Source: Onchocerca lupi (Eukaryota > Nematoda > Chromadorea > Rhabditida > Onchocercidae). From it: a DNA stretch of 64,000 nucleotides. The stretch is taken from contig JAOVVO010000013.1 of the NCBI GenBank assembly GCA_028564675.1, forward strand, positions 291,947 to 355,946, read 5' to 3'. Shown piece by piece: positions 47,114 through 59,837 of this stretch. The notes below the pieces were generated by a model. The model searched no databases and was not told the origin of the DNA. It saw only the letters and a program-made list of their open reading frames with translations. Numbering within the stretch: the stretch's first letter is position 1; every line of letters begins with the position of its first letter. Both the position numbers and the translations under genes were made by a program.

Positions 47114-50100
47114 TCATGATATTAATTGCAGAACACTATTTAAATATTCATTACATATTGGAATGGCTTCATTATAAGGATTTGAAGCACACGCATCAAA
47201 TAAATGATTATGTTTATTATTATTAAAATTATCATATTTGCTAACAAATTCTTCAACTTCGGGGTAATATTGTACGAACCACCAAAATAAAATTTCCGGA
47301 TTCAGTGAACAGATTTTTAAATTAACCATATGAGAACACAGTTCTGCCACCTGCAATTTCTCTTAACTTTAGGAAGGCAAAAGTCAAACTAATAAGGTTC
47401 ATGTGGACATTTTTCCAAAAACTATATTTTATGTTTTAATTGTCAGCATACTATTTAATGACAACAATGATTTCGACATCACTAATATATTTAAATAGCA
47501 AGCACAGCTACTTCAGGTTTATCGTTTCGATACATCGCCAGTATCTAATATTTTTTCGAAAAACCCGTGCAAAATCAATAAACTCTTAATAAATGATAAA
47601 AAATATATTAATATATATCATAAAACAGAAAAGAAAACTAACTTTTTCTCTGATTTTTTCGTTTTCGCTTTTCAACAACAAAACGATGATTTTACATAAT
47701 TGAATGTCTGGATTACCTGCAATTAGAAGTTCAGTACTATAAGCTCTGAAAAAAGATTATATGCGGATATTGGAACAACAAAATAAAAACCTTTTTTTAA
47801 AAGTAACTGCACAGCCCGAACAGCTATGGTTTGAACTTTTTGATCTTCATTAACAGCACAGTTGTACAACCATTCAAAACGCCATTCACTTGGATTTAGT
47901 TTTATAAGGAGGAGATTTGCTAAATGTCGGTTGCTCTGCCTGTAATAAATCAAAATTTTATCGAAAAAAAAAAGAATAAAACTGACTTTGGGAAGATTCA
48001 GTTTATAATACACGTGACTACTGCCAATAACTTTTACATTATAATCCTCCACGAAAAATTTTCACAGATTCATCAAAGTTCATTCGCTTTCAATAGCAAA
48101 GCATTACAACTAAAGTCACATCACCACATTAAATTTCAAAATAAATTTAACCTTGTAATTGTGATCAATTCGTCAATGAAATGCTTTAGAAAACAAGCAT
48201 CAAACAATTTCATTATATCTATCGCTGAGTTATTGAGAAACAGGGTCAAAATCTGAAATGTGCAATTCATATTCATTATACGATAAATTTGAAAATTTTC
48301 TAAAAAATGAAGAAAAATTTAAACATCATAAGTATTTGTCATTCTTGCTTTCTACCAGTTCACTTTTTATATTTCATTTAGAGTGACTTACATAACGTTG
48401 TACAAATGGTCCTGAATTTCGAATGTCCCCGACTGTTAACTGAATCATTTCAGTTTCAGTAAACTTCATTGTGGTTGATTTCGACAGTGCTCGCCAGAAT
48501 TCAAGACGCAGGGCTTTATTGTTTATCAACAAATTCTTGATTTCAAAAGAAATTTTGTTGTCTAAAATAATTCCTATTAATTATTAAGTCAAAATTGATG
48601 TTTCCTTCACACCGAAGTGATATAGAAACATTCTGGAAGAAAAAGATATTGCTCGCATATTACAACATGAAGTAGTAAAAAAATAATTTAAGCGATTTTC
48701 AAGAGTATACCAGGAAAACCTACTTGACTAGAAATTAAATATTTTAGAAAATGTCAGATATTCGTAATATTTACTAGCTTTGTTTTATAGCAAACGTAAC
48801 TTCGACTTCTCTAGCAATCCATTTTGCTAAGGGTCTGAAAACCAATACTGCATCTGATAAAACAAATTGTTCTACGAATGATGCCGTGAACTGATATCGG
48901 ATTTTGAGAAGCAGTGTTACAAACAAAAACCTATTATAATCGCACCTGAAAATAACTACGGCTGATATTGTAATATAAGTTAATATAGTAATGTTATATT
49001 TACACTTAACTGGCTAGTAATTTTCAAAGTTTTAAGAACGAAATTACTAACAATATTTTCTAATAATATTTTTTGCACTTTGAAGCAATGACTTCCAGCT
49101 GCTTAAATCCGAAGACCTATTAATTGAAAATGAACTACGACAATGAGATGAATTCTGGATTGTATAAGATTTTCTACTGCGTGAAATGAAAATTATCTTG
49201 TATGTTTCCAATATTACGATGAATTTTGCAATGAATTTCGCTAACTAGAAAGAAAACCACACCATTTTTGGAAATATCTGCCATTTTCGAGTCTTCTGAT
49301 TACCGACTGAATGCAGTTCCGTAATTCACACCCATCAAACGCAACAGCAAGTTCCATTAACTGTAATTTGATTCTACATAATTTGAGTGCAAAGTTCTAA
49401 ATGGGAAAGTATAATATCTGATTTTTCAGTCGATAATCCAAGTTGTTTGATGAATAATTAGTATTTAAATAAAATACCATAAGCATAATTGCACAAATTT
49501 CATTTTGAGCACATGCAGTAAGATCAGTTTTTGAAATCCATTTTAACAGAAAATGGGCATCCTGAAACAGACGTAGTATAGTTAATTAGCGGTACAAGAA
49601 ACAAACCATTAATTTGAAATATTAAATAGGAAAACTGTATAGTAAGCATTATCATTGCAGGATTGAATAGAATGAATGAATCTTAACTAACATTCAAAAG
49701 AATAATTACCACTGTATACTTTTGCTAACATAAAAATAAACAACGCAATATGGGTATCACACGAATGTTTTCAGACCTGAATTTCGCAAATAGAAATAAG
49801 TGCCGCTGCAGATAATTCGCGAAGTTTCATAGCACGACAAGATAAAGAAAATTTTAATAGTGGCAGAACATAAGTTGCAAGTGAATAAATGGAAGTGTGT
49901 CGTGGAGAAGGAAACAAATGAACGAGAAGAGTCAAAACAGCGAACATTCTCAGCTGCGAAACAGATTTCTCGTTCTCGTGAAATTGTCGATGTAACGAGT
50001 CATACAATAATGGGAATCTACAACATTCAAGTTTCATTTATTTTACTTGATTTTACTTCATTCATTTTTAAACAATAATATTCTTATGTCTGGATTAATG

Positions 50101-53100
50101 CACAATTTTAAGAAATGAATTCAATTAAAAATAAAAAATAGAAATTGTTAGCGACAAGAGACATTAAATTATCTACTGTGTGCCTATATATGTTCCAGTT
50201 GACTTTCAATAATTTCAAATATTGCGACAAAATTTTCAAATAAATTTTAAAGAAGAAGGGAAAGAAATTTCAAATATTAAATAATCTTCGTGACCTTTCA
50301 ATCAACAGCGATGTAAACCTGAAATATCGGTAGAAAATAGCTGAAGTACAGAAGTCATTTCTATTATCGGAAAAATTTCATCTAAATTGGCAAACCTCGT
50401 GAAGAACTCAAAAGAGGACAAGCGATTTTTTTCATGTGGATGAAATGAAAGTTGCATGTTTCGGGGAATACCAAACATCCGATTGATCAGTGCAGCAAAC
50501 AGTTGTGATGCAGCACTCCGTACTGCCCAACTCTTAGAATTGAAACAAGCAAAACAGACGTCCACTGCAGATTCGATATAGCACAGAACTAATTCCGATA
50601 GGCAACTATTCAAGAAAACAGCTCGCATGATATTGATATTGTGAATTCTGAAAAATTCAAAAAATAAAACGGATCTTAAAAAGAATTGCTATTGATTAAG
50701 GAGCTAATCATTAATCTGATTATTAAAGTGAGATTTCCATTATCAAAGCCATGAATTAAGCTATGATAAGAAATGAGTACATCAAAATATTCTTGAAACT
50801 TTAAACTAGCTGATGATGCGTTTTAATATAGCGACTGATTAAAATCATGCGATTGAACAACGTTTAACAACTGCGGTTGGTGAACATCCATAAAAAAAAG
50901 TACTGCTATTTCCGGCATACTACCTAAATAATAAAAAAAGTATAACAAAGAATCTATCAGAAAACTTACTGTGCTTCATATGATTTTCCATTATTTTCAA
51001 GCATTTCAAACATAGATATCATCGTTGTTTTCAGACACTGTGCATCATTTGTGATCGGTTCCTTTATAAGAATTGAAACAATTAAATGTGGTAAACCAGC
51101 ACTTCGACGTGTTGCACACAACATGTCTAGAAAAATCGTCCAAATCACCACAATGTCTACAGTAAGTGTACTTTGCCAACACCGAAGGTATTAGAAAATC
51201 AATGCTGCTTAAGTAGCATATGAAAACTAAATTTATTTTTCATTCTAATTAAAACACAATTTATATTATAACAAAATTTCCTAATTTTGAATTCGATACA
51301 ATAAGAGAATGATATATTTGGAATATTATTGAAGCAGAAGTAAAGATTGGGATTTAAAATTTTTTTTGAAATATATCGAAAGAGTTGCAAGATTTTAATA
51401 ATAATGATCTCAGCGAAATTAATTATTCTCTATTAACTCGTCTAATTAAATTTTATAGTTCAAATTACAAAAAAATAACATCAAAGAACTAACTCTTTTC
51501 ACTACTAATTAACTCAATAATTTGCTTTACCCACGCCTCTGGCTGAAGTAAATCCATGAATCCTAGATTGTCAGATGAAGTGAACGACCAAAGTTTTGCA
51601 CATAATGCTTCAAATCCCTCAACTGCTGTTTCGACAGCTCCACAGTGTTTACATTCCGTAAACTGCCGCCAATAATAATTGCATATGCATTGCACAGCTT
51701 CCGAAGATAGTACAGAATTTCCGAGCCACTAAAATAAGTTTAATTTCTCTGACCTTAAAATAAAAGCTGTAAGTAAAACTGAAATAATTTACTTTCTTGA
51801 ATGAAAATAATAAATCACTACAGCATCCAATATTATTTCATAAACGATGCAATTTCAAGTACGACGAAAATATTTTGTATTTTATGGAAGTAGAATTTCC
51901 ATAAAATAGAAAAAAAAAATTAGTAAAAATCATTCCTAAAAAGTGAAAAGCGAAAAGCCAAAATAAACGAACTTTTGTGATTATCATACGAAATATTGCA
52001 GAAACATATTTATGCGAACGCCAACAGCTTGCCAATAATGCCTGACAGAAATCTGTACTTTCCTTTAACTGTTCGAAATCTTTAACATTTACTGAAAATG
52101 AACTTCAAATTTTTAGCACTCATAGCGGATTAATCAATTTGGAACATTCAAACATGGTTCATTTCATAATAATCCTATTCAGAACTCAAAATAAATACTC
52201 AGAACAATAAATTTTAAAATTCTCAGAGATATGCTTGGAGACTCACCAATGATCTTTAAATGTTCATCAGGAACGAAACCTTCCGGTGACATGCTGTTTA
52301 CAACGGGTGCTACCAAATCGCTTATTTGGAAACACAACGGTAATAAATCATGATTAACCAATGTAACACACCAATCGTTGTTCGTTCTAAATTAATATCA
52401 AAAAGAACAGATGAATAAAAGAAAAAGAAAAGGAAAAAAACAAATAAAAATGGTAATAACTAAAAACGATATTTACTGAAACGGTTGATATGTAAAATCG
52501 TCTTCAGTTTCATCAGGTAAGAGATATGCGGAAATGTTGGCAGTTCTAGTAAAATAAAAAAGAAAAAGTCCAATGCACTGAATAATCTTACAAAATAGAT
52601 TGAAAATCCAGAAGTTCCAATATTACACTAATTGCGCTTAGTATGGAATAAACAAAGCCTTGGTCGGTCGCTATCATTAGAAAATCTTCCGAAATGAGTT
52701 TTGTTCGATCTTTGCAAACATTAACGAGATGTTGAAAAACATATTTTAAGTTATCGGGGTTTTTCTTAAGATAAAAGCGCAAGCGATAACTGGATGTAAG
52801 AGTGAATAGTGACCGAATGGAGAACATCTGTTGTTTCGTTTCTGTGAAATATGAAGCGTAATTCTGCAAATTTTAACTTTTTATAAATCAAATAAAGTTA
52901 AACTGCTTTAAACACAAAAATTTTAATCATTACCAGATATCAGCTTCAGTTAAAAAGGAACATTAACCTGAACTTCAATTATGTTGCATAGAAACTGTTC
53001 TATATGGACAAAATATATATCATTCAAGATGTACATATTAATTTATAAATTTCATGTCCTACTTAATAACTCTGAAATTGACTGCAAGCAATAAACTATC

Positions 53101-56100
53101 AGGTACACGTTTCGAGAAATATACAATAACTCACAAAATTATGAATTTCGAAAAATGGTGAAGAAAGTAAACGAAGAGCTGAAATTTGACACAATTGGTA
53201 TGAATCATCCAAACAGTATATTATACGACAAATCTGTTTCTCTGTTGGTCTCAGTTTTGATGACAAGAACTTGAAAAATATATCTGAAAAATTATTTAAA
53301 ATCATCAAAACCGTGATCAAATTTGGAGAAATTAAATTCAAATCATCAAACAGTTCGACTGGCACATCAAATATATACCTATAGCAGAAAATCCTTAAAT
53401 ATAACCGACATAGAAAACCAGATTTAGACGATTTTATTGCAGACAATTATAGAAAAAGACTAATAGGTATACCAAATCAATGAAAGAATTTCTAGCAAGA
53501 AGTAGGTTAAGACAGATTGCACAACGAAAAGTGATATTTACTGACTGATCAGCCTAATAATTTGAACTAATAAAAATAAATAATAATATGCACGTAGCTG
53601 TTCAACTAATGATGGGAAAAATATTTAAAGATTGAAATCCAAGAAAGAGAGAGAGAAAGAAAGACTTATGCAGTTGTTCCAAACCTACTAAATTTGAATT
53701 TTTAAATTGAATTTGATTTGAAACAAATACCTTTATCATCATTAACTAAATAGTTCTCCAGAAAAAGATATTCCAACATTTGAAGAGCCATTATACGTCT
53801 GCTGAAGTTTGCGTACTGAATTAAATTTTGAAAACATAAATCACTCAACCAGCAGATGAAATCCACATACGGTTTTACTTTGCCTTCATTACTGGCATTT
53901 TTCAGAATACTTTGTCCATTTTCACGAATCCGAATCAGTATCTGAATTAAAACGGTATATAAATTTCATAAACAAGAAAAAATTTATTCATTATATGACG
54001 CTATAATGAAATTCCTTTTAACTAAGGTTTGACTGCAATAAAGAATGCATAGATCATAAAAATATGTTTTGTATAAAAGTATGTCATAAGAAAATATGTT
54101 TATAATATGTTTAAAATATGTTTTTAGGAAATAAAAAAAAAACATGAAAATATGTTTTTTGGAAACATGTTTTTTTCAACTGAATTTCATTGAATATCGA
54201 TCCTTTATAATTTTTCTTAATTTAAAATGGCAACAATATTTCATCTTTTGAACTAGGTATAAAGAAGACTTGTATTAAGATCAACAAAAATATACTTTAC
54301 TAAATCTTTCAAGACTGTACAATTAAGAGCCTAATAGTATAGCCAGTTAAACCATCACTGAATATTGAACAAGCCAAATAAATTTCGGTTGCTTATAAAT
54401 GTACTAAAAAGTTAATACATCAGATAAACAATAAAAATGAAATAGTACATTGACAGTGAGCGTCTACCTTTTTCAAGCTAGTCAGTATTGTCAATCTAAT
54501 GGCTGGTGATTGTTCGGCCATATTTGTCACCAAGAAGCATTTACATAGTAACAGCTGGCGGCTGGAAATTGGCGCTGCTAACTTGGGATGGTCACAAATC
54601 AGATTCCAAGCCATTAAACGAATCTAAATATCAAATTTTACTAAGAATTAACCAGCAGTAAGTCTATGATTACGATCAATAATCCATCATTAATATCGAT
54701 CATGACTTAATAAAGAATGTTATATCTTGGAGTATAAGATTCTATTTCATATTCATTTTTATATTTAAGAAATGAGCAAGGCATCTAGCGAAGCAACTAC
54801 TAAACAAGTAATTCATAAGGATTCATTATTGGAGATAACAAAATACAATTCTATGATTTTTTTTCCAGCAAAATTAACATTTACGAAATGAATTAAAAAT
54901 CTTATGTTTTTCACCCGTGCAGTGGCATTTAATAGCGCAGAAATCACCACACTTTCATCAATGAATGAAGTCCATTCCAGAATATTTCCGTTCCCTTTCT
55001 GGTGAAAAAGACAAAATTTTGCAATATAAATTAATGTTTCGAGACTGTCTGTAACGTGCGCACAATCTGCAATTTTTAAACCTCTGTTCTCAATTTCTTC
55101 AATTAACCAGTTATTTGGAATCATTTACAGTTATTTGCTCAGTATTAAAAGTATTTTCAAATTTACGCTCCTTAATTTCATGATTATTAAATCAATCACA
55201 GTAAAATTATCTTTCTCTAAAATCTACACTGGATATATTTGAAAATAATCAGAAATGAAAGATTGTGAGAAAAGCAAACCTGCTTGAAATATTTTCAATT
55301 CTTCAACTATCCAGTTCAAAAGCAGAGGATTTTTTGAAAATTCAGGCAGCAATCGTTCCTGAACAGCACTGCGAATTGCTTTCACGGGTGACTGAAGTGA
55401 TGCGTATAATAAATTATTGTGCAGCTGAAGTCGATCTGATTTGTCGAAATTTCTGATAACATCGAAAGCAATAATCTCGCCAACCTGTGATAATGAATTA
55501 TGTAGAAGGGGACTACATAAATACAAGAAAAAAACATGTTGCCTCTAAAATATTTGCACATTATTCATATTATGGTTTCACAGGCATAAGTTCCTCAAAG
55601 TTCTTATATGGAAAGCAAAGATTAACTAAAAAATATAATAAAGAGAATCTAAATATTGAATTTTTAAAAATTCGGAATATTGTTTGCTTACCACAGCAAC
55701 TAGAGTTGGATTTGATAATGAATTATATAACTCTTTACAAAAGTTATCCGTAAGACTTTCCGAAAATGATGCCACCATTTTACTATATGCCAACTGAAAA
55801 ATACTAATCAAGAAAAGGCAATAATAATGAATGAAGTTTTATCAAAGTTATGCTTAAATTAGCTAATAAAAAAAATAAAAAATTTCGGATCAAAAAGCAG
55901 TTCTAGAACAGAACATTTTTCAAGGTAATATATAAACATTAAGAAAGAAAACTAAAAAATCCTTCAAAAATTGCTTAATTCAAAATGAATTCTGCAGTTT
56001 TAATGGAAAACGAAATTTTTGAAAGAAACATACGATACATCGATAACGACTGCGGCAAGATGACGGTGAATCAATAAGGAATTTCCCAACATTTTTAGCC

Positions 56101-56868
56101 CATGAAGAAAGAAGGTCTTTTGACAAGCATTTTGTAAGATGCAATTTCATTAGCGATTCAAAAATGCTGACACAGTCATGACAAACCGCCTCCGAAACAT
56201 AATCCCAGAATCTGCAGACAAAGTCGAACAGTTTATCTTCCACGTATTCCCTCAATAACCATTCTTCTTCTCTGAAACAAATGGAAATTTTATCTTTAAT
56301 TTTTGACTAATTCTTCAGTTGAATTTTTCATGATAAAAATTGTTAATTTATACAGTTCACTTTCAGAAGTAAGAGTTTCAAATGCTAAACTTGCTTCAAT
56401 ACAATCATCAATCTCGCCAGTGCTCTTGATATATCTAGCATTGCTCTTGCGTTACTGGAATGTCTGAAAAGATCAATTTATTAGCAATGTTTGATAATCT
56501 TTAAATGTTTAGATCTTAACTGCCAATTGGTACAGATGCTTTTAATTTAATAATTATGCCGTTATTTTATACAATTATTTTCGCTGCTTTATCCTTCTTA
56601 CTCTGATATCATTACTTTGATCATTTGGCTATTAATTTGAAAATTAAAAGATATTGTATGTGTGGGACTTTAATTTATACAATTAAAATTACTTCTGAGA
56701 GAAATGTAATAGTGTCGGAATGCATGCGTCCACCAGGAAGCATTCATGTTCAGTGCAACATGTTTGAAACCAATCTCCGGTCGATCTCCGAAAAAGAAAC
56801 GCAAAATCGGAAATTGACGACGCATTTTTCAAATTATAGCATTTCGATCTTCCACTTTCAATAGTCAT
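47114..56868 (-). CDS. THADA / Trm732-like ARM-repeat protein
   Basis: About 26 exons, near 1370 aa (human about 1950): 56693-56868, 56395-56463, 56034-56271, 55692-55793, 55280-55484, 54915-55066, 54468-54623, 53747-53941, 53135-53378, 52592-52863, 52477-52545, 52247-52386, 51973-52091, 51494-51728, 50970-51156, 50396-50647, 49777-50017, 49478-49561, 49304-49360, 49079-49116, about 48793-48945, 48392-48561, 48152-48252, 47791-47939, 47643-47716 and 47114-47350. Diagnostic DUF2428 blocks are LCATRRSAGLP, SWAVRSAASQLFAALINRMF, FEFFTRFPLLYDSL, ASCWRSHK and NSMSPEGFVP. In yeast, Trm732 partners Trm7 to 2'-O-methylate position 32 of tRNA; THADA is the animal counterpart. Exon 2 appears to end at a GC donor. 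Junctions 8/9 and 21/22 do not resolve in phase, so a small exon or an assembly slip may be hidden there. Confidence 0.92.
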
Positions 56869-56869
56869 C

Positions 56870-56871
56870 CT
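56870..56871 (-). promoter_or_regulatory. Candidate spliced-leader acceptor of the THADA gene
   Basis: CTTTATTATAG on the minus strand ends one base before the ATG at 56868. Such a short distance is typical of nematode trans-splice sites and supports this start. Confidence 0.5.
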
Positions 56872-56933
56872 ATAATAAAGTTATGCCATACAAATCATTC
56901 ACTGCAATGCAACTTTACGATGCTCACATCGAG

Positions 56934-56997
56934 TCCTACAATAGATTCAGACGACACCCACCAAATCCTACGACAGGTTCAGGCGACACCCGCCAAA
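56934..56997. repeat. GC-rich two-copy 32-bp tandem repeat between THADA and DHFR
   Basis: Copies at 56934-56965 and 56966-56997 both start TCCTAC and end CCAAA, sharing CGACACCC; they differ at about five positions, mostly transitions. The position, 66 bases upstream of the THADA start, makes a promoter role possible. Confidence 0.85.
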
Positions 56998-57402
56998 TCG
57001 TCCTGAGTGAATCCACTAACGGTAACTTCTATTGAAAGACTGCCGGCAAACTTATTTGATCTGCTGAGCAATTGATTTTTTTTCGATGGGCCGTATTTTC
57101 GTTATCTTCGTGGATTTTGACTGACTACCTGTGATCTCGAAAAGTTCTTATGAGTTATGATCTCTTATAAAAGTCTCTGAATTTTAGGAAAATCGGGAGA
57201 ACAGTCCAAAAGATCATTGATGGACTATCTGAATAGCTGAATAATTTGACAAATGACTGAATAACTTTGTGCATAGATTGATCTTACATTATGTATTCAG
57301 ACTTATTATTTTAATTTTTATATTGTATAATCTAATCTTTCCATCTGTTCATCTTAGTTATATCATTTGTCAGTAGTTAAATTTCACTCAACGAAGCATT
57401 TC

Positions 57403-57404
57403 AG
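57403..57404 (+). promoter_or_regulatory. Candidate spliced-leader acceptor of the DHFR gene
   Basis: GAAGCATTTCAG ends four bases before the ATG at 57409. No coding exon precedes it on this strand. Confidence 0.55.
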
Positions 57405-57408
57405 GAAA

Positions 57409-58472
57409 ATGATGGTCAAAACTATCCCGATGAATATAATTGTTGCCACGGATAGCTGTGGAGGAATTGGACGAAATGGTGGCTTGCCATGGTGTCTACC
57501 TGCAGAATTAGCTCGATTTGGCAAACTGACCACGTCAACAACGGACAGTAATAAGAAGAATGCCGTGATAATGGGACGAAAGGTTTGGGAAAGTATCCCA
57601 CCTAAGTTTAGACCATTGAAAAATCGTTTAAACATCGTCCTCAGTACAAAGGTAAAAACTCATTTTTGCTCATTTTTCATCATTCTAATTTTATTCTTGA
57701 AAGTGAAAACAACATAAATTATGTCTAAGCAGAAGCGAAGACTATGCTAGTTTCTTTGATCTTTCTCGTGACTCGATTCTTCCAGCTCCTTGTGAACTAT
57801 TAAAAGCTGGGATTTCATCTGCATCTATCAGTTAATTGGTTTTTTTGATCAGTTTTGTTGTTCACTGCTTATCTTATTTAAACTTCCGAAAAGAATAAAT
57901 TATAGATGATCAGTTGCAATTAAATTTTCAGCAGAAATTGCTTTTCTACGATTCGTTCAATAAGATTTACTGTAATTCAAAAAATAGATGAAATTAGAAA
58001 CTCTTTTTCATCATTTTTATAGATGGAAGAAGTTATAGACAAGAATGTAATAGTAGCTCGAAGCTTTGAAAGTGCAGTTACTCTACTGCAAAATATGGAG
58101 AATATTGAGACGATATGGAATATTGGTGGTCGAGTTGTTTATGAATCAGGACTTAATTCACCACTTCTACATCAGGCAATTTTTTTACTGCTAGCTTCAA
58201 AATTCCAGCTTTTTAAACACCAATTCTAGTGTGAATTGCGGTATTTTTATGCTTTTGTTAGGTTCAATTCATAATTATTTCTTCTCAAATACATAGAAAT
58301 TTTGCAGCTGTACATTACTCGTGTGGAAGGCGATTTTTTGGCGGATGTCTTCTTCCCCGAAGTGGATTATAGTCGCTTCATAAAAAATACAGAATCGGAA
58401 GAGGTACACGAGGAGAATAATATCAAATATAAATATGAGGTATACACTATTAAAACAGGTGCAACCGCTTAA
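57409..58472 (+). CDS. dhfr-1: Dihydrofolate reductase
   Basis: Three exons give 186 codons plus stop, the normal size for animal DHFR: 57409-57651, 58023-58175 and 58308-58472. The enzyme reduces dihydrofolate to tetrahydrofolate with NADPH, feeding thymidylate and purine synthesis in the cytosol. Visible landmarks are IIVATDSCGGIGRNGGLPW (residues 10-28), the active-site acid in LPAELARF (Glu33), VIMGRKVWESIP (cofactor-binding loop), NRLNIVLS, WNIGGRVVYE, ITRVEGDFLADVFFPE and the closing strand KYKYEVY. The first three exon-1 Met codons are all in frame; I use the first because it follows the acceptor directly. Exon 2 ends CAG followed by GCAATT, a GC donor, and the family alignment leaves no GT alternative. 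Confidence 0.97.
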
Positions 58473-58665
58473 TACTCTAATTCTCTGAAAAACTGTACTT
58501 TTGTTGACTGGCAATCTTTTCTTTCCATTTGCTTTGCTCTCAGCGAAGTGTTTAAGTGATTTGTCATGTTATAAATTGCTCTTTATTTGTAAATAGATTT
58601 ACGCTAATTATCTAAAGTGCGTGACAGCAAAGTACTGTAACATTACAATAGACAATTTATGAAAA

Positions 58666-58671
58666 AATAAA
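58666..58671 (+). terminator. Candidate polyadenylation signal of DHFR (AATAAA)
   Basis: AATAAA lies 194 bases after the DHFR stop, a usual distance for a 3' UTR end. Confidence 0.5.
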
Positions 58672-59822
58672 GTGAGAAGATGGCTTTTATTAAAATTGTA
58701 TTATTTTATTACTAATGTTATTGATCAAAGAGGAGAAGAAAGACTGCTTGAAATATTGAAGAATATGCATATAGTTAAATATTTGAATATATACTGACAG
58801 AAATGTTCAAGAATTTCATTTCAAATACTCAATACTCGGAGATTTTGTTTGCAAACGGGTGCAAAATTATACTTTACTGAGATGGATTTAAGGAAGATCG
58901 TTTAGTTCAATTTTGCAGAGATGTAAATATTTGAGTATCTAAAATATCGCTCTATTTGCTACAGTTTTTTTTGTAAATTCTTGGAAAAACATTGTTTTCA
59001 TTATGCATGTTGCAACATTTAATTACATTCCATGAATATTCGCAGGTTCCTAACTTCATTTTGAAAATATTAATATTTTTTCGAGAAACAATATTTTTTT
59101 TCTGCTGAATAAAATTCCATGCGTATTTATTGTTTCTTCAAATTACCGGATTTTTTTCATATCGTGTCAATGAATCGATTTTGTATCTCTTTTGATTAAT
59201 GATCGTAGAAGTAACTGTCGTTTGATGACTAATATATTTTGAGATTGTGTCACTATGGCATTTGCTCTAGAGCACTGAAAACCGAAAAAAATATCATGAA
59301 TGAACTGAAGAATTTAATTTTTTTTTAAAGCCTAAGATTTTATTTTTAAACCCCAGGAAATGTTGAATGGACAATGTGAACAGCATGTGCGACATAGTAC
59401 TATCAATTATATTCCATAATTGAGAACTTGGAATGTTCCTTTGCTTCTCCGGGAGTCATGGAAACTAATTGATCCCCCATTTTGCCTTGGAGGTCACCAA
59501 GAGGGCAAAGTGTTGCACGCAATATCTTATCGGAGATTATCTCATTCTAATTATCAGTAGGTACTAGGGCTGCTGTGCAATTTTTAGTTCTCAATATTTG
59601 ATCGAATATTGTGAAGAGTGAAAAGTGAGGGATTTCTCTATGAACTACCTAATTTGAATTAATTTTTTTTTTTTGTTAAATTATTTCTTGAGAAGATTCG
59701 TTAGATTTGGGTCGATTTTGTATAATGAATTTGATCGACAATCGAAATTGATTGATAGTCAAGACAAAGCATAAATTTGCTTTTGTGAAACATCCTTATC
59801 ATTTATTGCAGCTTTCTTTTAC

Positions 59823-59824
59823 AG
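59823..59824 (+). promoter_or_regulatory. Candidate spliced-leader acceptor of the ZCCHC14-like gene
   Basis: TTTCTTTTACAG ends 13 bases before the ATG at 59838. This supports that ATG as the start. Confidence 0.45.
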
Positions 59825-59837
59825 AAATTTCGTTGCC

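Larger units (their letters stand above)
56869..57408. promoter_or_regulatory. Shared divergent upstream region of THADA and DHFR
   Basis: Only 540 bases separate the two start codons, so both promoters must fit here. It includes a GC-rich two-copy 32-bp tandem repeat (56934-56997) close to the THADA start. Candidate spliced-leader acceptors lie at 56870-56871 (minus strand, one base before the THADA ATG) and 57403-57404 (plus strand, four bases before the DHFR ATG). Confidence 0.6.
58473..59837. other. Intergenic region between DHFR and the ZCCHC14-like gene
   Basis: The left part is DHFR 3' UTR. No exon is supported. A GC-richer patch at about 59440-59540 contains an imperfect hairpin in which TTTG-CC-TTGG (59481-59490) pairs with CCAA (59497-59500) and GGCAAA (59504-59509). 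The right end should carry the promoter of the next gene. Confidence 0.55.

Noticed and set aside
50319..50395. Extension of THADA exon 16 to a later donor
   Set aside because: The family has EFFTRFP with no insert; ending at 50396 gives exactly that junction in phase with the next exon.
57384..57635. Minus-strand open frame of 83 codons
   Set aside because: It is the antisense shadow of DHFR exon 1.
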